NCBI RefSeq assembly: GCF_016901135.1
Contig: NZ_JAFEVL010000065.1
Location: forward strand, 1-35,222
Source of the DNA: Martinezella lusitana
GTDB lineage: Bacteria > Pseudomonadota > Alphaproteobacteria > Rhizobiales > Rhizobiaceae
Reading direction: 5' to 3'
DNA: 35,222 nt
The notes below the pieces were generated by a model, which was not told where the DNA came from, did no database searches, and saw only the letters and a list, made by a program, of their open reading frames with translations. Every line of letters begins with the position of its first letter. The first letter of the stretch is position 1. Shown here in pieces: positions 25,401-32,289 of this stretch. The translations under genes and the position numbers were made by a program.

Positions 25401-25621
25401 GCATGCCCCTCGGCGTCGCGATCGTAGGCGGGCTGGTGATCTCTCAGGTCTTGACCTTGTTTACGACCCCGGTGGTTTACCTTGCCTTTGCGGGCATTGC
25501 GTCCCCACGCAGGCGGAAGCGCCGCACGCCCGAGGCCGAGGATGTCTCGCTGCAAGAAGGTGCGGCGGAGGGGGATTCGCGCGAGGAGGGGAGACGTCGA
25601 CGACATGTTAACGCTCTATAG
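22457..25621 (+). CDS. RND multidrug efflux pump (AcrB/MdtB-C family)
   Basis: A 1054-residue inner-membrane pump of full family length. The order is TM1, a periplasmic porter domain, a helix block with the proton-relay aspartates in GFVVDDAIVVIENI, a second porter domain, and a second helix block with the lysine-bearing GIVKKNAIMMIDFA and the RPIMMTTFAALFGALPLA segment. It resembles the MdtB/MdtC branch rather than heavy-metal CusA (no Met triad seen). Substrates are probably lipophilic compounds. The C-terminal tail is basic and overlaps the start of the next gene by 17 bp, so it is co-translated with the ABC-2 permease. Confidence 0.95.
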   Translation: MSISEVFIRRRIGTCLLALAVVLLGTVAYFMLPVAPLPQVDFPTIQIQTNLPGANADTMATSVATPLENQLSNVSGITQMTSTSSSGQTNITLQFDLSRDINSAAQDVQAAINAAAGNLPKDLPNPPTYEKTNPAEATLLTVALSSDLLPLTELDHYAEDVIAQQISQMTGVGLVDFHGPQRPSVRVRLDPDKLASHGLSLEDIRSVINAQTVNAPKGSLNGADRAVVLDSTDQIIDVPSYESMIVAYRNGAPIRLQDLGTIITGPLDSHQAAWLQSKRAVMIDIHKQPGFNVIDTIQRIKDRLPALEAGLPAAVKLSVVGDRTQTIDASVKDVEITMLITIGLVIMVIFAFLRNLWATLIPSITIPLSLLGTFCVMYLLGDSLDNLSLMGLTIAAGFVVDDAIVVIENIIRHVEAGKSRLQAAIDGAREVGFTIVSMTVSLIAVFIPILLMGGVVGRLFREFAVTVSVAIIMSGLVSLTVTPMLCGWLIRHEHDRPHGRLYRWSEQAFEATAKAYGVGLDFVLRFRLATLAVTFLTLIATLWLYTVVPKGFLPQQDTGFIQGRAQAATDISFAAMSTRMQELGKIIAADPDVDNVAYWINPSPSSAVGQLQINLKQFGERRATASQVMARVKKATAGIEGLILGMQIRQDIQVGGRPSATQYQYTLQDGDTDELAKWSEAMQKALSSLPQIQDVTSDLQAAATSATLVIDRPTASRLGVSVQAIDNVIYDAFGQRQVATLFTQVSQYHVVEELQPSFQFSTGALDHLFVRSSTTDALVPLRVLASVRNGVMPVTINHQGSLPATTLSFNLTPGTSLGTAVDAVHAAELRVGMPITVQSTFQGTARAFQDSLSSQPWLILAAVIAVYIVLGILYESVIHPLTIISTLPSAGLGALLALLLSGQDLSIMGMIGIILLIGIVKKNAIMMIDFALDAERTQGLPPAAAIRQACLLRFRPIMMTTFAALFGALPLALGTGPGSELRMPLGVAIVGGLVISQVLTLFTTPVVYLAFAGIASPRRRKRRTPEAEDVSLQEGAAEGDSREEGRRRRHVNAL

Positions 25622-27047
25622 GGAAGAGCTTCGGGCATTGATGCGAGGGCGCTTTGCCTGGCTGGGCGCGGCCGTTGTTTTGATCGGTCTCGGCGGCCTC
25701 GCAGCGGTGGCGACGCAGGATAGCTGGCTCGACGGCTATGGCGTGATAGGCTATTTTCTGGCGCCTGTCTGTTTCCTGCCACTGGCCGCCGGGACGATAG
25801 CAAGTCCCCGCGCCAACCGTTTCGTCGAAAGCGTCTTTACCGCCCCAGTGGATCGGCGGGATTGGCTGGTCGCAAAAGTCCTCGTCGTTTTAACCCTTGC
25901 AGCTGCGTACTATCTCGCCGTTGCACCCTTGGCCGCAGTCTATGTCGCCAATGTCGGCATGCCTTTTCTGCTCGCCATGTATCTGATTTGGACGCCAGGC
26001 ATCCTTCTCATCAGTGTCGCAGTCGGCACGCTGATCGGCGTTTTGTTCATCGGACGCAGTGTGGCTCCGCCGGTTGCGACCGGTGTAGGCGTCATGTTGA
26101 TTTACGCCGTGTTGGTGCCGCTGCAGGAGCTATTGGTGACGCGGGGCTACGGCGCGACGGCGACGGGTCACGTGGCGCTGATCAGTCCGTTGGTGCTTCT
26201 GAAGAACGGGCTTGGATTCACGATTGCAACCAGCGCCATTCCTGCCACGACGATCATGACATGGGTCTGTCTGGTCGTGATCGTTGTCGGCTCGTTTGCC
26301 ATGGCTGCATGGATATTTCTGCGCACGCAAGGTGTTGAATCCTGGGAAGCCACACCGATCCAGCGGAGGATGATCGCGCTCGGTATTTTTATCCTCCTGT
26401 CGGTGCCAGTTTTCCTCGGCGACACGAACTACACCCGGGACGCACCAGCCCAGAACGATGCGCCGTCCATACCGGGCTTGTTCTTGCGGGGTGGTGGCGC
26501 ACTTGCGCTTGTCGATCCCCACGGACCGCCGCCGGCGATCTGCTGTGATACCCTCCTCAATCGCGACAAGTGGCCCTCACTCCCGACTGGCGAGACAACC
26601 AGCCAGGATCTGCTGCTGTTTCTGCCTGTCGACACAAAGCAACGCATTACACACCTGGATATTCACGTTACCGGCCAGAGTGGCCTCGACGTTCGGGTCT
26701 CGCCTGCGGCCGTCGCCAATGTATTGAATAGTCTGGAGACCCGAACTTATGCGCCGGGCATGGGTCCGGCGGATACGGAAGGACGGCACGTGGAGACGGG
26801 ATGGATCGCGCGGCTGCCTGTCGATCTCATTCCAAACAGGCCATGGGACATTGGCGGCGTACGCTACCCCATCGACGTCAGCGCGACCTACACCACGGAA
26901 AGCCGCTCGCAACCGAACACGCTTAACGCGAGGGCGGCGGTCGAGGCCCATGTACCGAACGCGCTTGCAGAGATGGCCAGCATAGGCGCCATCCTTCCAC
27001 TCCTCTGCCTTTTTGCGATGTCCGCTCGCTGGAGACGAACACGATGA
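25605..27047 (+). CDS. ABC-2 type permease with large extra periplasmic domain
   Basis: A 480-residue membrane protein. About the first 240 residues are a six-helix ABC-2 permease (MLTLYREELRALMRGRFAWLG, ANRFVESVFTAPVDRRDWLVAKVLVV, and a helical block rich in Gly/Val), with a further helix at about 246-264. After that comes a soluble segment of about 180 residues (roughly 265-450) containing an adjacent Cys pair (PPPAICCDTLL) and beta-rich sequence, and then a final helix at about 454-472. Ordinary ABC-2 permeases end after six helices, so the domain is unusual; it is probably periplasmic and may contact the adaptor or substrate. It overlaps both the pump upstream and the ATPase downstream (ATGA). 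Confidence 0.8.
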   Translation: MLTLYREELRALMRGRFAWLGAAVVLIGLGGLAAVATQDSWLDGYGVIGYFLAPVCFLPLAAGTIASPRANRFVESVFTAPVDRRDWLVAKVLVVLTLAAAYYLAVAPLAAVYVANVGMPFLLAMYLIWTPGILLISVAVGTLIGVLFIGRSVAPPVATGVGVMLIYAVLVPLQELLVTRGYGATATGHVALISPLVLLKNGLGFTIATSAIPATTIMTWVCLVVIVVGSFAMAAWIFLRTQGVESWEATPIQRRMIALGIFILLSVPVFLGDTNYTRDAPAQNDAPSIPGLFLRGGGALALVDPHGPPPAICCDTLLNRDKWPSLPTGETTSQDLLLFLPVDTKQRITHLDIHVTGQSGLDVRVSPAAVANVLNSLETRTYAPGMGPADTEGRHVETGWIARLPVDLIPNRPWDIGGVRYPIDVSATYTTESRSQPNTLNARAAVEAHVPNALAEMASIGAILPLLCLFAMSARWRRTR

Positions 27048-27775
27048 CCGACCTTGCCATCGAGACGACTGGCCTCACGCGTAGCTTTGGTTCTCTCGTT
27101 GCGGTCGACGGGATCAGCCTCCGGGTCGCGAAGGGACAGCTATACGGCTTCCTCGGCCTCAACGGAGCTGGAAAGACAACCACCATCAGAATGCTGACGA
27201 CTTTGCTTCCACCGACCAAAGGCAGTGCCAAGCTATGGGGCTACGACGTAGCGTCGGAGCCGCTCGCCGTCCGCCAACTCATCGGTCTCGTCAGCGACGA
27301 GACGAGCGAGAGCCAATCGGATTGGACGGCTCGCGAATATCTGACCTATTTCGCTCGCATTCGGGGGATCGCGAATGCCCCTGAAGTTGGAGAACGCTGT
27401 TTGACCAGCGTCGGGCTGGCGGAGGCATTCCGCGGCAAGCTGATAGGAACCTACAGCACCGGCATGAAGCGTCGCGTCGAAATCGCGCGCGCACTGCTGG
27501 GAAATCCAAAAGTACTATTCCTTGACGAACCGACCCGCGGCCTGGATCTGCCAGCGAAGCGCGTGACATGGAAGCTTCTTCAGGATCTTGCGGCCAGAGA
27601 GAGCGTCACAACGTTCCTCAGTAGCCATGACGCCCAGGAAATTCGAACATTGTGTACCCAGATTAGCGTCATCGCGACGGGCAAGGTCGTATTCACCGGC
27701 AACACGAAGGATCTCGGCAGCGATCTCGACACGTTCGAGGACAGCCTGATCGATTTGCTGACCTTACGCGGATAG
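27044..27775 (+). CDS. ABC-2 type transporter ATPase
   Basis: A 243-residue ATPase of the CcmA/NatA group. Walker A is GLNGAGKTT, the signature STGMKRRVEIARALL (Gly-Met-Lys variant typical of ABC-2 exporters), Walker B VLFLDEP with TRGLD, and switch His in SSHDAQE. It is the energising partner of the preceding permease (4-bp overlap) and ends the locus. There is no sign of a second nucleotide-binding domain. Confidence 0.93.
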   Translation: MTDLAIETTGLTRSFGSLVAVDGISLRVAKGQLYGFLGLNGAGKTTTIRMLTTLLPPTKGSAKLWGYDVASEPLAVRQLIGLVSDETSESQSDWTAREYLTYFARIRGIANAPEVGERCLTSVGLAEAFRGKLIGTYSTGMKRRVEIARALLGNPKVLFLDEPTRGLDLPAKRVTWKLLQDLAARESVTTFLSSHDAQEIRTLCTQISVIATGKVVFTGNTKDLGSDLDTFEDSLIDLLTLRG

Positions 27776-27817
27776 GAAAGCACCGAAGGTGGTCGCGGGC
27801 TTTGTCGCGATAGGGGA

Positions 27818-27838
27818 TCCAGTCCATAATTGACTGGA
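27818..27838. terminator. Stem-loop after the RND/ABC locus
   Basis: TCCAGTC, loop CATAATT, GACTGGA: a perfect seven-pair stem 43 bp after the ATPase stop. It is not followed by a T-run, so factor-independent termination is uncertain. The stretch from 27776 to the MipA fragment at 28011 shows no gene. Confidence 0.35.
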
Positions 27839-28010
27839 CATCTCCCTACCCGCTCTTTGCAAACACAAGGGCAGACCTCTTGGTCGTAGAGCGCGACAGC
27901 TCGACCGGTTGTAGGGTGTGATCGCCGTTCCTCCACGGGCAATTTGTAAGAGACAAGCTGTTCTGGGAAAACTATGCCCGTCTACGCAGAGGATATGCCC
28001 ATATGCAGCT

Positions 28011-28252
28011 CTAGAAACGGTAGCCCAGCATGAGCATCGTTTTCGGTTGCACCTTTTCCTGAACGATCGGGCTGTCTGCCGCATTACCCACGAGAACGCT
28101 CACCTTTTCTTCCCCTCGCACGGTCCAATGGTCGTTGATGAGGTAGGTAGCGGAGACGGAAAGATCGACGCTCTTCACACCGGCACCCGCTTTATATTGC
28201 TGATAGCCCGACCGCGCGGATTGAGCAGAGTCCACGCCAAAATAGGATTCCA
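28011..28252 (-). pseudogene. C-terminal fragment of a MipA/OmpV outer-membrane protein, cut by the IS
   Basis: The open frame enters from the IS end at 28252 and reads SYFGVDSAQSARSGYQQYKAG followed by the strands GVKSVDLSVSATYLINDHWTV, VLVGNAADSPIVQE and a terminal LMLGYRF. The terminal Phe, alternating strands and these motifs are typical of the last strands of MipA/OmpV beta barrels. The N-terminal two-thirds and signal peptide are missing, so insertion or later deletion removed them. The missing half is not visible elsewhere in the window. Confidence 0.7.
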
Positions 28253-29060
28253 GGCATCGTCAACTTAACGGAACGTGGAATTTGAAGTGCGATGACGGGC
28301 GATGACAGATCGTGATCCGCTATATCGTCGCCATCGCTTTCCCGCTGAAATCATTGCCCACGCGGTGTGGCTTTATTTCCGTTTCCCTCTCAGCCTGCGG
28401 ATGGTCGAGGATTTGCTGGCTGTCCGCGGGGTCATTGTCTCCCATCAGACGGTTCGGCTGTGGGTGGAGAAGTTCGGCCGACATTTCGCCGACAACATCC
28501 GCCGTCGCTCATGCGGCCAGCTTGGAGACAAGTGGCACCTTGATGAAGCCGTCATTTCGATCCGAGGCAAGAAGCACTGGCTGTGGCGCGCCGTTGATCA
28601 GGAGGGTTTTGTTCTGGAGGTGCTGGTGCAAAGCCGCCGCGATGCCAAGGCGGCCAAACGCCTGATGCGTAAGTTATTGAAGAGCCAAGGCCGAGCGCCG
28701 CGGGTGATGATCACCGATAAGCTTCGATCCTACGGTGCCGCAAAGCGGGAGATCATGCCTGGTGTCGATCATCGCTCTCACAAGGGCCTCAACAATCGGG
28801 CGGAGAATTCTCACCTGCCGTTCAGAAAACGGGAGCGAACGCGACAGGGTTTCCGGTCGGTCGGCTCACTGCAACATTTCGTGTCGATCTTCTCCGCCAT
28901 CCGAAACCTCTTCGTCCCATCCCAGACCAACCGCTCCGCAGTACAAATTCGAACCCATCGACGCCAGGCCATGGCCGCGTGGGAAGCCGTAAGTGCACGG
29001 CCTGCCTGAAAAGCGCCGTGTCGGCTCACGTGGCCACATTTCAAACAACGTGACAACGCC
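28253..29060 (+). mobile_element. IS6-family insertion sequence, complete (808 bp)
   Basis: The left end begins GGCATCGTCAACTT; the right end is its imperfect complement, finishing ACGTGACAACGCC at 29060, with about 10 of the terminal 14 bases matching. One transposase ORF fills the element, ending 51 bp before the right end. Its first 124 bp match the partial copy at 1-124. Eight-base flanks (28245-28252 GGATTCCA; 29061-29068 GTGGACTC) differ, so there is no target duplication: the ends have recombined since insertion, or it arose by replicative IS6-type events. Confidence 0.88.
28302..29009 (+). CDS. IS6-family transposase
   Basis: A 235-residue DDE transposase. The N-terminal HTH region contains HAVWLYFRFPLSLRMVEDLLA; the catalytic triad is Asp81 (KWHLDEAV), Asp139 (VMITDKLRSYGAA) and Glu168 (LNNRAENSH). 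Length and motif order are as in the IS26/IS6 family. It appears intact, so the element may be mobile and could act in trans on the related copies at both window edges. Confidence 0.93.
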   Translation: MTDRDPLYRRHRFPAEIIAHAVWLYFRFPLSLRMVEDLLAVRGVIVSHQTVRLWVEKFGRHFADNIRRRSCGQLGDKWHLDEAVISIRGKKHWLWRAVDQEGFVLEVLVQSRRDAKAAKRLMRKLLKSQGRAPRVMITDKLRSYGAAKREIMPGVDHRSHKGLNNRAENSHLPFRKRERTRQGFRSVGSLQHFVSIFSAIRNLFVPSQTNRSAVQIRTHRRQAMAAWEAVSARPA

Positions 29061-29148
29061 GTGGACTCAGCTTTTGGCGCGAAGCGGAAATGATTTCCGC
29101 TTCGATTGTTCCATCCAGATTGAAATGTACAAGTCTCTGTGGACTCAG
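29061..29148. repeat. 10-bp direct repeats GTGGACTCAG flanking a palindrome
   Basis: GTGGACTCAG occurs at 29061-29070, exactly abutting the IS right end, and again at 29139-29148. Between them lies the perfect inverted repeat at 29081-29103. The arrangement suggests a small inserted unit or the scar of an earlier rearrangement. Confidence 0.5.
29081..29103. repeat. Perfect inverted repeat, 10-bp stem and TGA loop
   Basis: GAAGCGGAAA, TGA, TTTCCGCTTC form a perfect hairpin 123 bp beyond the stop of the minus-strand permease gene. It may act as a terminator or mRNA-stabilising element for that operon, although no T-run follows on either strand. It may also be a dispersed intergenic palindrome. 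Confidence 0.5.
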
Positions 29149-29225
29149 GCCCCCGCAACCAAACTTTCCCCAATGCTTCCACCAGCGCCGGCCAGAAGTC
29201 ATCATCCGCGATCGACTGGCTTCGC

Positions 29226-30224
29226 CTACTGGTCGTGTCGTAAGTTGCGAATTCGGTCGAAAAGGACGGCAAGCACAATTGCCCCACCGATAAAGCTACC
29301 TTGCCAGAACGCGTTGATACCGAGCAAGCCAAGGCTGTTACGGATAATCTCTATGAGTGCGGCGCCGATCAACGCTCCAAACGCGGTGCCCACGCCGCCA
29401 GCCAGATTGGCTCCGCCAATAACCGCGGCGGCAATGACCTGAAGTTCCATCCCGGCGCCGATGTTGGTGGTGACAGCGCCGAGCCAGCCGGTTTGGATGA
29501 TGCCGGCAACCCCCGCCGACAGGGCAGAAATCATATATACGATAACCTTGATCCGCGGCACGGGAACGCCCGTCAGTGTTGCGGCGTGCTCATTGCCGCC
29601 GATGGCAAAAACATAGCGGCCGAATTTGGTCCAGCGCAGCACGAAACCGGTAATGAGTGCCAGCACGACCATGTAAAGCACTGGATTGGCGATGCCGAAA
29701 ACCCAGGCGCCGCCACCCAGCGCCAGTAGTTTGTCGTGATCTGGTCCGAACTCAAAAACCACAGTGTTGTTGGATGCAACCATCGCAAGGCTGCGCGCAA
29801 TCGACAACATGCCGAGCGTGACGACGAAAGGGGGGAAGCCGAGATAGGCAATCAAGACGCCGTTGAAAGCTCCGACCAACAGAGCAGTACCGATTGAGGC
29901 GGCGATACCGACTTCAATACTGTATCCCGCATGCATGACAACCGCCAGCACCATACTGCACAGGCAAAGTACGGAGCCAACGGACAAATCGATGCCGCCG
30001 GTGATGATGACCAGCGTCATGCCCAGCGCGATAATGGCGACGAAAGTGACGTTGCGGGTGATGTTGTAGATGTTCTTCGCCGTCGCAAAGGAGTCCGTCG
30101 CCATCGACAGAAAAATGCAGGCGAGAATGACTGCAATCAGCACCCAGAATGTCTGGCCGCCCATGATCGTCGCAAGCCAGCTCCGTTGTTTCTGTCCGAT
30201 CGTTTGGTCAAGTGTAATCGCCAT
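29226..30224 (-). CDS. Sugar ABC importer permease (RbsC/FrcC type)
   Basis: A 332-residue inner-membrane protein with about ten helices. Family landmarks are ALGMTLVIITGGIDLSVGSVL, FNGVLIAYLGFPPFVVTLGMLSIARSLA, YVFAIGGNEHAATLTGV and AAVIGGANLAGGVGTAFGALIGA. ATG 30224 is chosen because AAGGAAGAAGG precedes it; the frame reaches a TTG at 30251. It lies 40 bp downstream of its ATPase and belongs with the binding protein at 32290. Carbohydrate uptake (CUT2 class) is firm; the exact sugar is unknown. Confidence 0.93.
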   Translation of the reverse strand: MAITLDQTIGQKQRSWLATIMGGQTFWVLIAVILACIFLSMATDSFATAKNIYNITRNVTFVAIIALGMTLVIITGGIDLSVGSVLCLCSMVLAVVMHAGYSIEVGIAASIGTALLVGAFNGVLIAYLGFPPFVVTLGMLSIARSLAMVASNNTVVFEFGPDHDKLLALGGGAWVFGIANPVLYMVVLALITGFVLRWTKFGRYVFAIGGNEHAATLTGVPVPRIKVIVYMISALSAGVAGIIQTGWLGAVTTNIGAGMELQVIAAAVIGGANLAGGVGTAFGALIGAALIEIIRNSLGLLGINAFWQGSFIGGAIVLAVLFDRIRNLRHDQ

Positions 30225-30264
30225 CGTCGACCTTCTTCCTTCCTGTTGCAATGGATAGCATCGA

Positions 30265-31005
30265 TCACACCTGTTCGATGGCGCCGGTGATCAGTCCCGT
30301 CACTTCCTCCGGCGAACTTGCCGCAATCTGCTTGTCGGCTACTTTTCTGCCTCGCCGCATCACGATCACGCGGTCGGCGACCGAAAAGACGTCGGGCATG
30401 CGGTGGCTGATCAGGACAACGACAATGCCCCGGTCCCGCAATTGGCGGATCAGATTTAGAACCTCAGCCACCTGGCGCACGGAAATGGCTGCTGTCGGCT
30501 CGTCCATCAATACGATTTTCGCTTCAGACAGCATTGTGCGGCCGATCGCTACCGCTTGCCGCTGGCCACCTGACATTTGCTTGACGAGATCGCGCGCCCG
30601 CGTCTCGGATTTGAGCTCGCGAAATATCTCGCCGGCGCGCTTGTACATGGTCTTGTGGTCGAGGATGCGAAGAGGCCATACGCCGCGGCGCAATTCTCGT
30701 CCGAGGAACACGTTCGCTGCCGCCGTCAGATTGTTGCAGAGCGCCAAATCCTGGTGAACGATCTCAATGCCATGCTGGCGCGCTTCCTTCGGCCGATGAA
30801 GCACGAGATCGGCGCCGTCGAGCCGCATGGTTCCATGGCTCGGTCGAAAGTTGCCGGCAATCATCTTCACCAGTGTGGACTTTCCAGCCCCGTTGTCGCC
30901 CATCAGGCCGACAACCTGCCCCGCTTCGAGCGAAAACGAAACATCGTTGACTGCCTGGATGGCACCGAAATGTTTGGAAATATTGCTGAGCTCAAGAACC
31001 GCCAC
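30265..31005 (-). CDS. Sugar ABC importer ATPase, single-domain (FrcA type)
   Basis: About 246 residues. Walker A is GDNGAGKST (near 36-44), Q-loop HQDLALCNNLTAAANVFLGRE, signature MSGGQRQAVAIGRTM, Walker B IVLMDEP and switch His VVLISHRMPDV. It has one nucleotide-binding domain, unlike the double RbsA/XylG proteins, matching the FrcA-type ATPases of rhizobia. The proposed GTG start at 31005 follows AGGAGG closely (3 bp, short spacing); the frame is open to an ATG at 31059, which would add 18 basic residues, so the start is uncertain. Confidence 0.9.
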   Translation of the reverse strand: MAVLELSNISKHFGAIQAVNDVSFSLEAGQVVGLMGDNGAGKSTLVKMIAGNFRPSHGTMRLDGADLVLHRPKEARQHGIEIVHQDLALCNNLTAAANVFLGRELRRGVWPLRILDHKTMYKRAGEIFRELKSETRARDLVKQMSGGQRQAVAIGRTMLSEAKIVLMDEPTAAISVRQVAEVLNLIRQLRDRGIVVVLISHRMPDVFSVADRVIVMRRGRKVADKQIAASSPEEVTGLITGAIEQV

Positions 31006-31196
31006 CAGCCTCCTCGCCTCCCAAAACCTGCGGGCTATCCGTCGCACCGAACCCTGCATGTCTTCGACGCAAGGCTCCGGCGAATTCGCTTTTCCAATAT
31101 CCTCCCAGGAAAAGCGATTGCGAGCATTTACGCAAAACCCTGCGACAGCGTCAACTCGTTGTCCCGGTCATTGACATTATTGTCGCAAAAATCTGT

Positions 31197-31209
31197 TTTG
31201 TCAGACAAA
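31197..31209. promoter_or_regulatory. GntR/FadR-type operator palindrome
   Basis: TTTGTC-A-GACAAA is a perfect 13-bp palindrome containing TTGTCAGACAA, which fits the TNGT-N3-ACNA core recognised by FadR-subfamily GntR regulators. It lies in the divergent region between the ATPase/permease operon and the epimerase/binding-protein genes, 56 bp before the epimerase start, just after a TTGACA at 31171-31176. The FadR-type regulator encoded at 33471 is the natural candidate to bind it. Confidence 0.6.
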
Positions 31210-31264
31210 TATCATTTGACGAAAGTGGCGCTCGGATATTAGCTATCAATGGGGGAGAAAGAGC

Positions 31265-32245
31265 ATGCTAATCCTTGTTACCGGTGCGACGGGCAAGGTC
31301 GGGCGGCGCTTCATTGCTGGGCTGCTTGACGATCCGCGATTTTCCAAAGCCCGTATTCGTGCGCTTTGTCATAATCGTTTGTACGAGGCGACCGACCGTG
31401 TCGACGTCTTCCAAGGCTCGATCGCCGATCGCGATGTCGTGGCAGCGGCGCTGGAAGACGTTACCCATGTCGTGCATCTCGCCACATGCAAGGAAACGCC
31501 GAGCGACGTCATGGATGTCACGGTCAAAGGTCTCTTTTGGCTGCTCGAGGAGTTCCGTACCAGCGTCACGGCACGCCAGTTCATCCTGATCGGTGGTGAT
31601 GCGGGTGTGGGACATTTCCACTATCGCCACGACGGCCCGATCACCGAGAACGCCCGCCATTGCGCCTATCCGGGAAGCTATGCGCTCTCCAAAGTCCTGG
31701 AAGAGGTCATGCTGGAGCAGTTTGGCATTCAGTACGGTCTCAATAGCTGTTGTCTGCGCGCGCCCTGGATCATGGAAAAGGACGATTTCAAGTATTCGCT
31801 GTCTTTTGGAGACGATGTCTTTGGCGGTCCGGACTGGAAGACGCTCGTTCCGGAAGAAGCGGCGCGGCGCTATGCAGCAATCGGTACGGTGCCGCTGCTG
31901 CTCGATGCTGACGGTCGTCCGCTGAAACGCAACTTCGTGCATGTCGATGACCTTGTATCGGCAATACTGGGAGCGATCGATAACCCCCGGGCGGAGCGGC
32001 AACTCTTCAATATCTGCATGGATCGACCAGTCGACTATGCTGAAGTCGCCGCCTATCTCCTGCGTACGCGCAATCTCGGCTCGATCGATATACCAAGCCG
32101 CTTCCATTCCAATTGGATGGACAACAGCAAAGCGAAATACCTGCTGGATTGGCGGCCAAACTACGATTTCGAAATGCTTATCGACTCAGCCTGGCAATAC
32201 GAGCGTTCGAAGGAGGAGCCTCGCATCGTCTGGTATCCGGGTTGA
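31265..32245 (+). CDS. NAD-dependent epimerase/dehydratase-like protein (extended SDR)
   Basis: A 326-residue protein with the Rossmann motif GATGKVG (7-13) and YALSK (Tyr139, Lys143). At the usual Ser position the strand reads LIGGDAGVGHF, so the catalytic Ser is missing. C-terminal substrate-domain motifs include RNFVHVDDLVSAILGAI and YLLDWRPNYDF, as in nucleotide-sugar epimerases and uronate/aldose dehydrogenases. GGGGGAGAAAG precedes the ATG. Co-oriented with the sugar-binding protein 44 bp downstream, it probably starts breakdown of the imported sugar. Activity is uncertain because of the Ser change. Confidence 0.88.
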   Translation: MLILVTGATGKVGRRFIAGLLDDPRFSKARIRALCHNRLYEATDRVDVFQGSIADRDVVAAALEDVTHVVHLATCKETPSDVMDVTVKGLFWLLEEFRTSVTARQFILIGGDAGVGHFHYRHDGPITENARHCAYPGSYALSKVLEEVMLEQFGIQYGLNSCCLRAPWIMEKDDFKYSLSFGDDVFGGPDWKTLVPEEAARRYAAIGTVPLLLDADGRPLKRNFVHVDDLVSAILGAIDNPRAERQLFNICMDRPVDYAEVAAYLLRTRNLGSIDIPSRFHSNWMDNSKAKYLLDWRPNYDFEMLIDSAWQYERSKEEPRIVWYPG

Positions 32246-32289
32246 TTTCGTGTGGCGGGCACTGTCCGTCTGTTTCAAGGGAGGAAACT

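Noticed and set aside
26130..26522. Minus-strand frames within the ABC-2 permease gene
   Set aside because: Shadows with no motif; the plus frame is coupled to both neighbours.
20434..27775. Copper/silver efflux (CusA-type) assignment for the RND pump
   Set aside because: The regulator resembles CusR-type proteins, but the pump lacks visible heavy-metal Met motifs and looks like the MdtB/C drug-efflux branch.
28253..29060. Composite transposon with target duplication
   Set aside because: The visible flanks do not match and the left copy's outer flank is outside the window, so this cannot be claimed.
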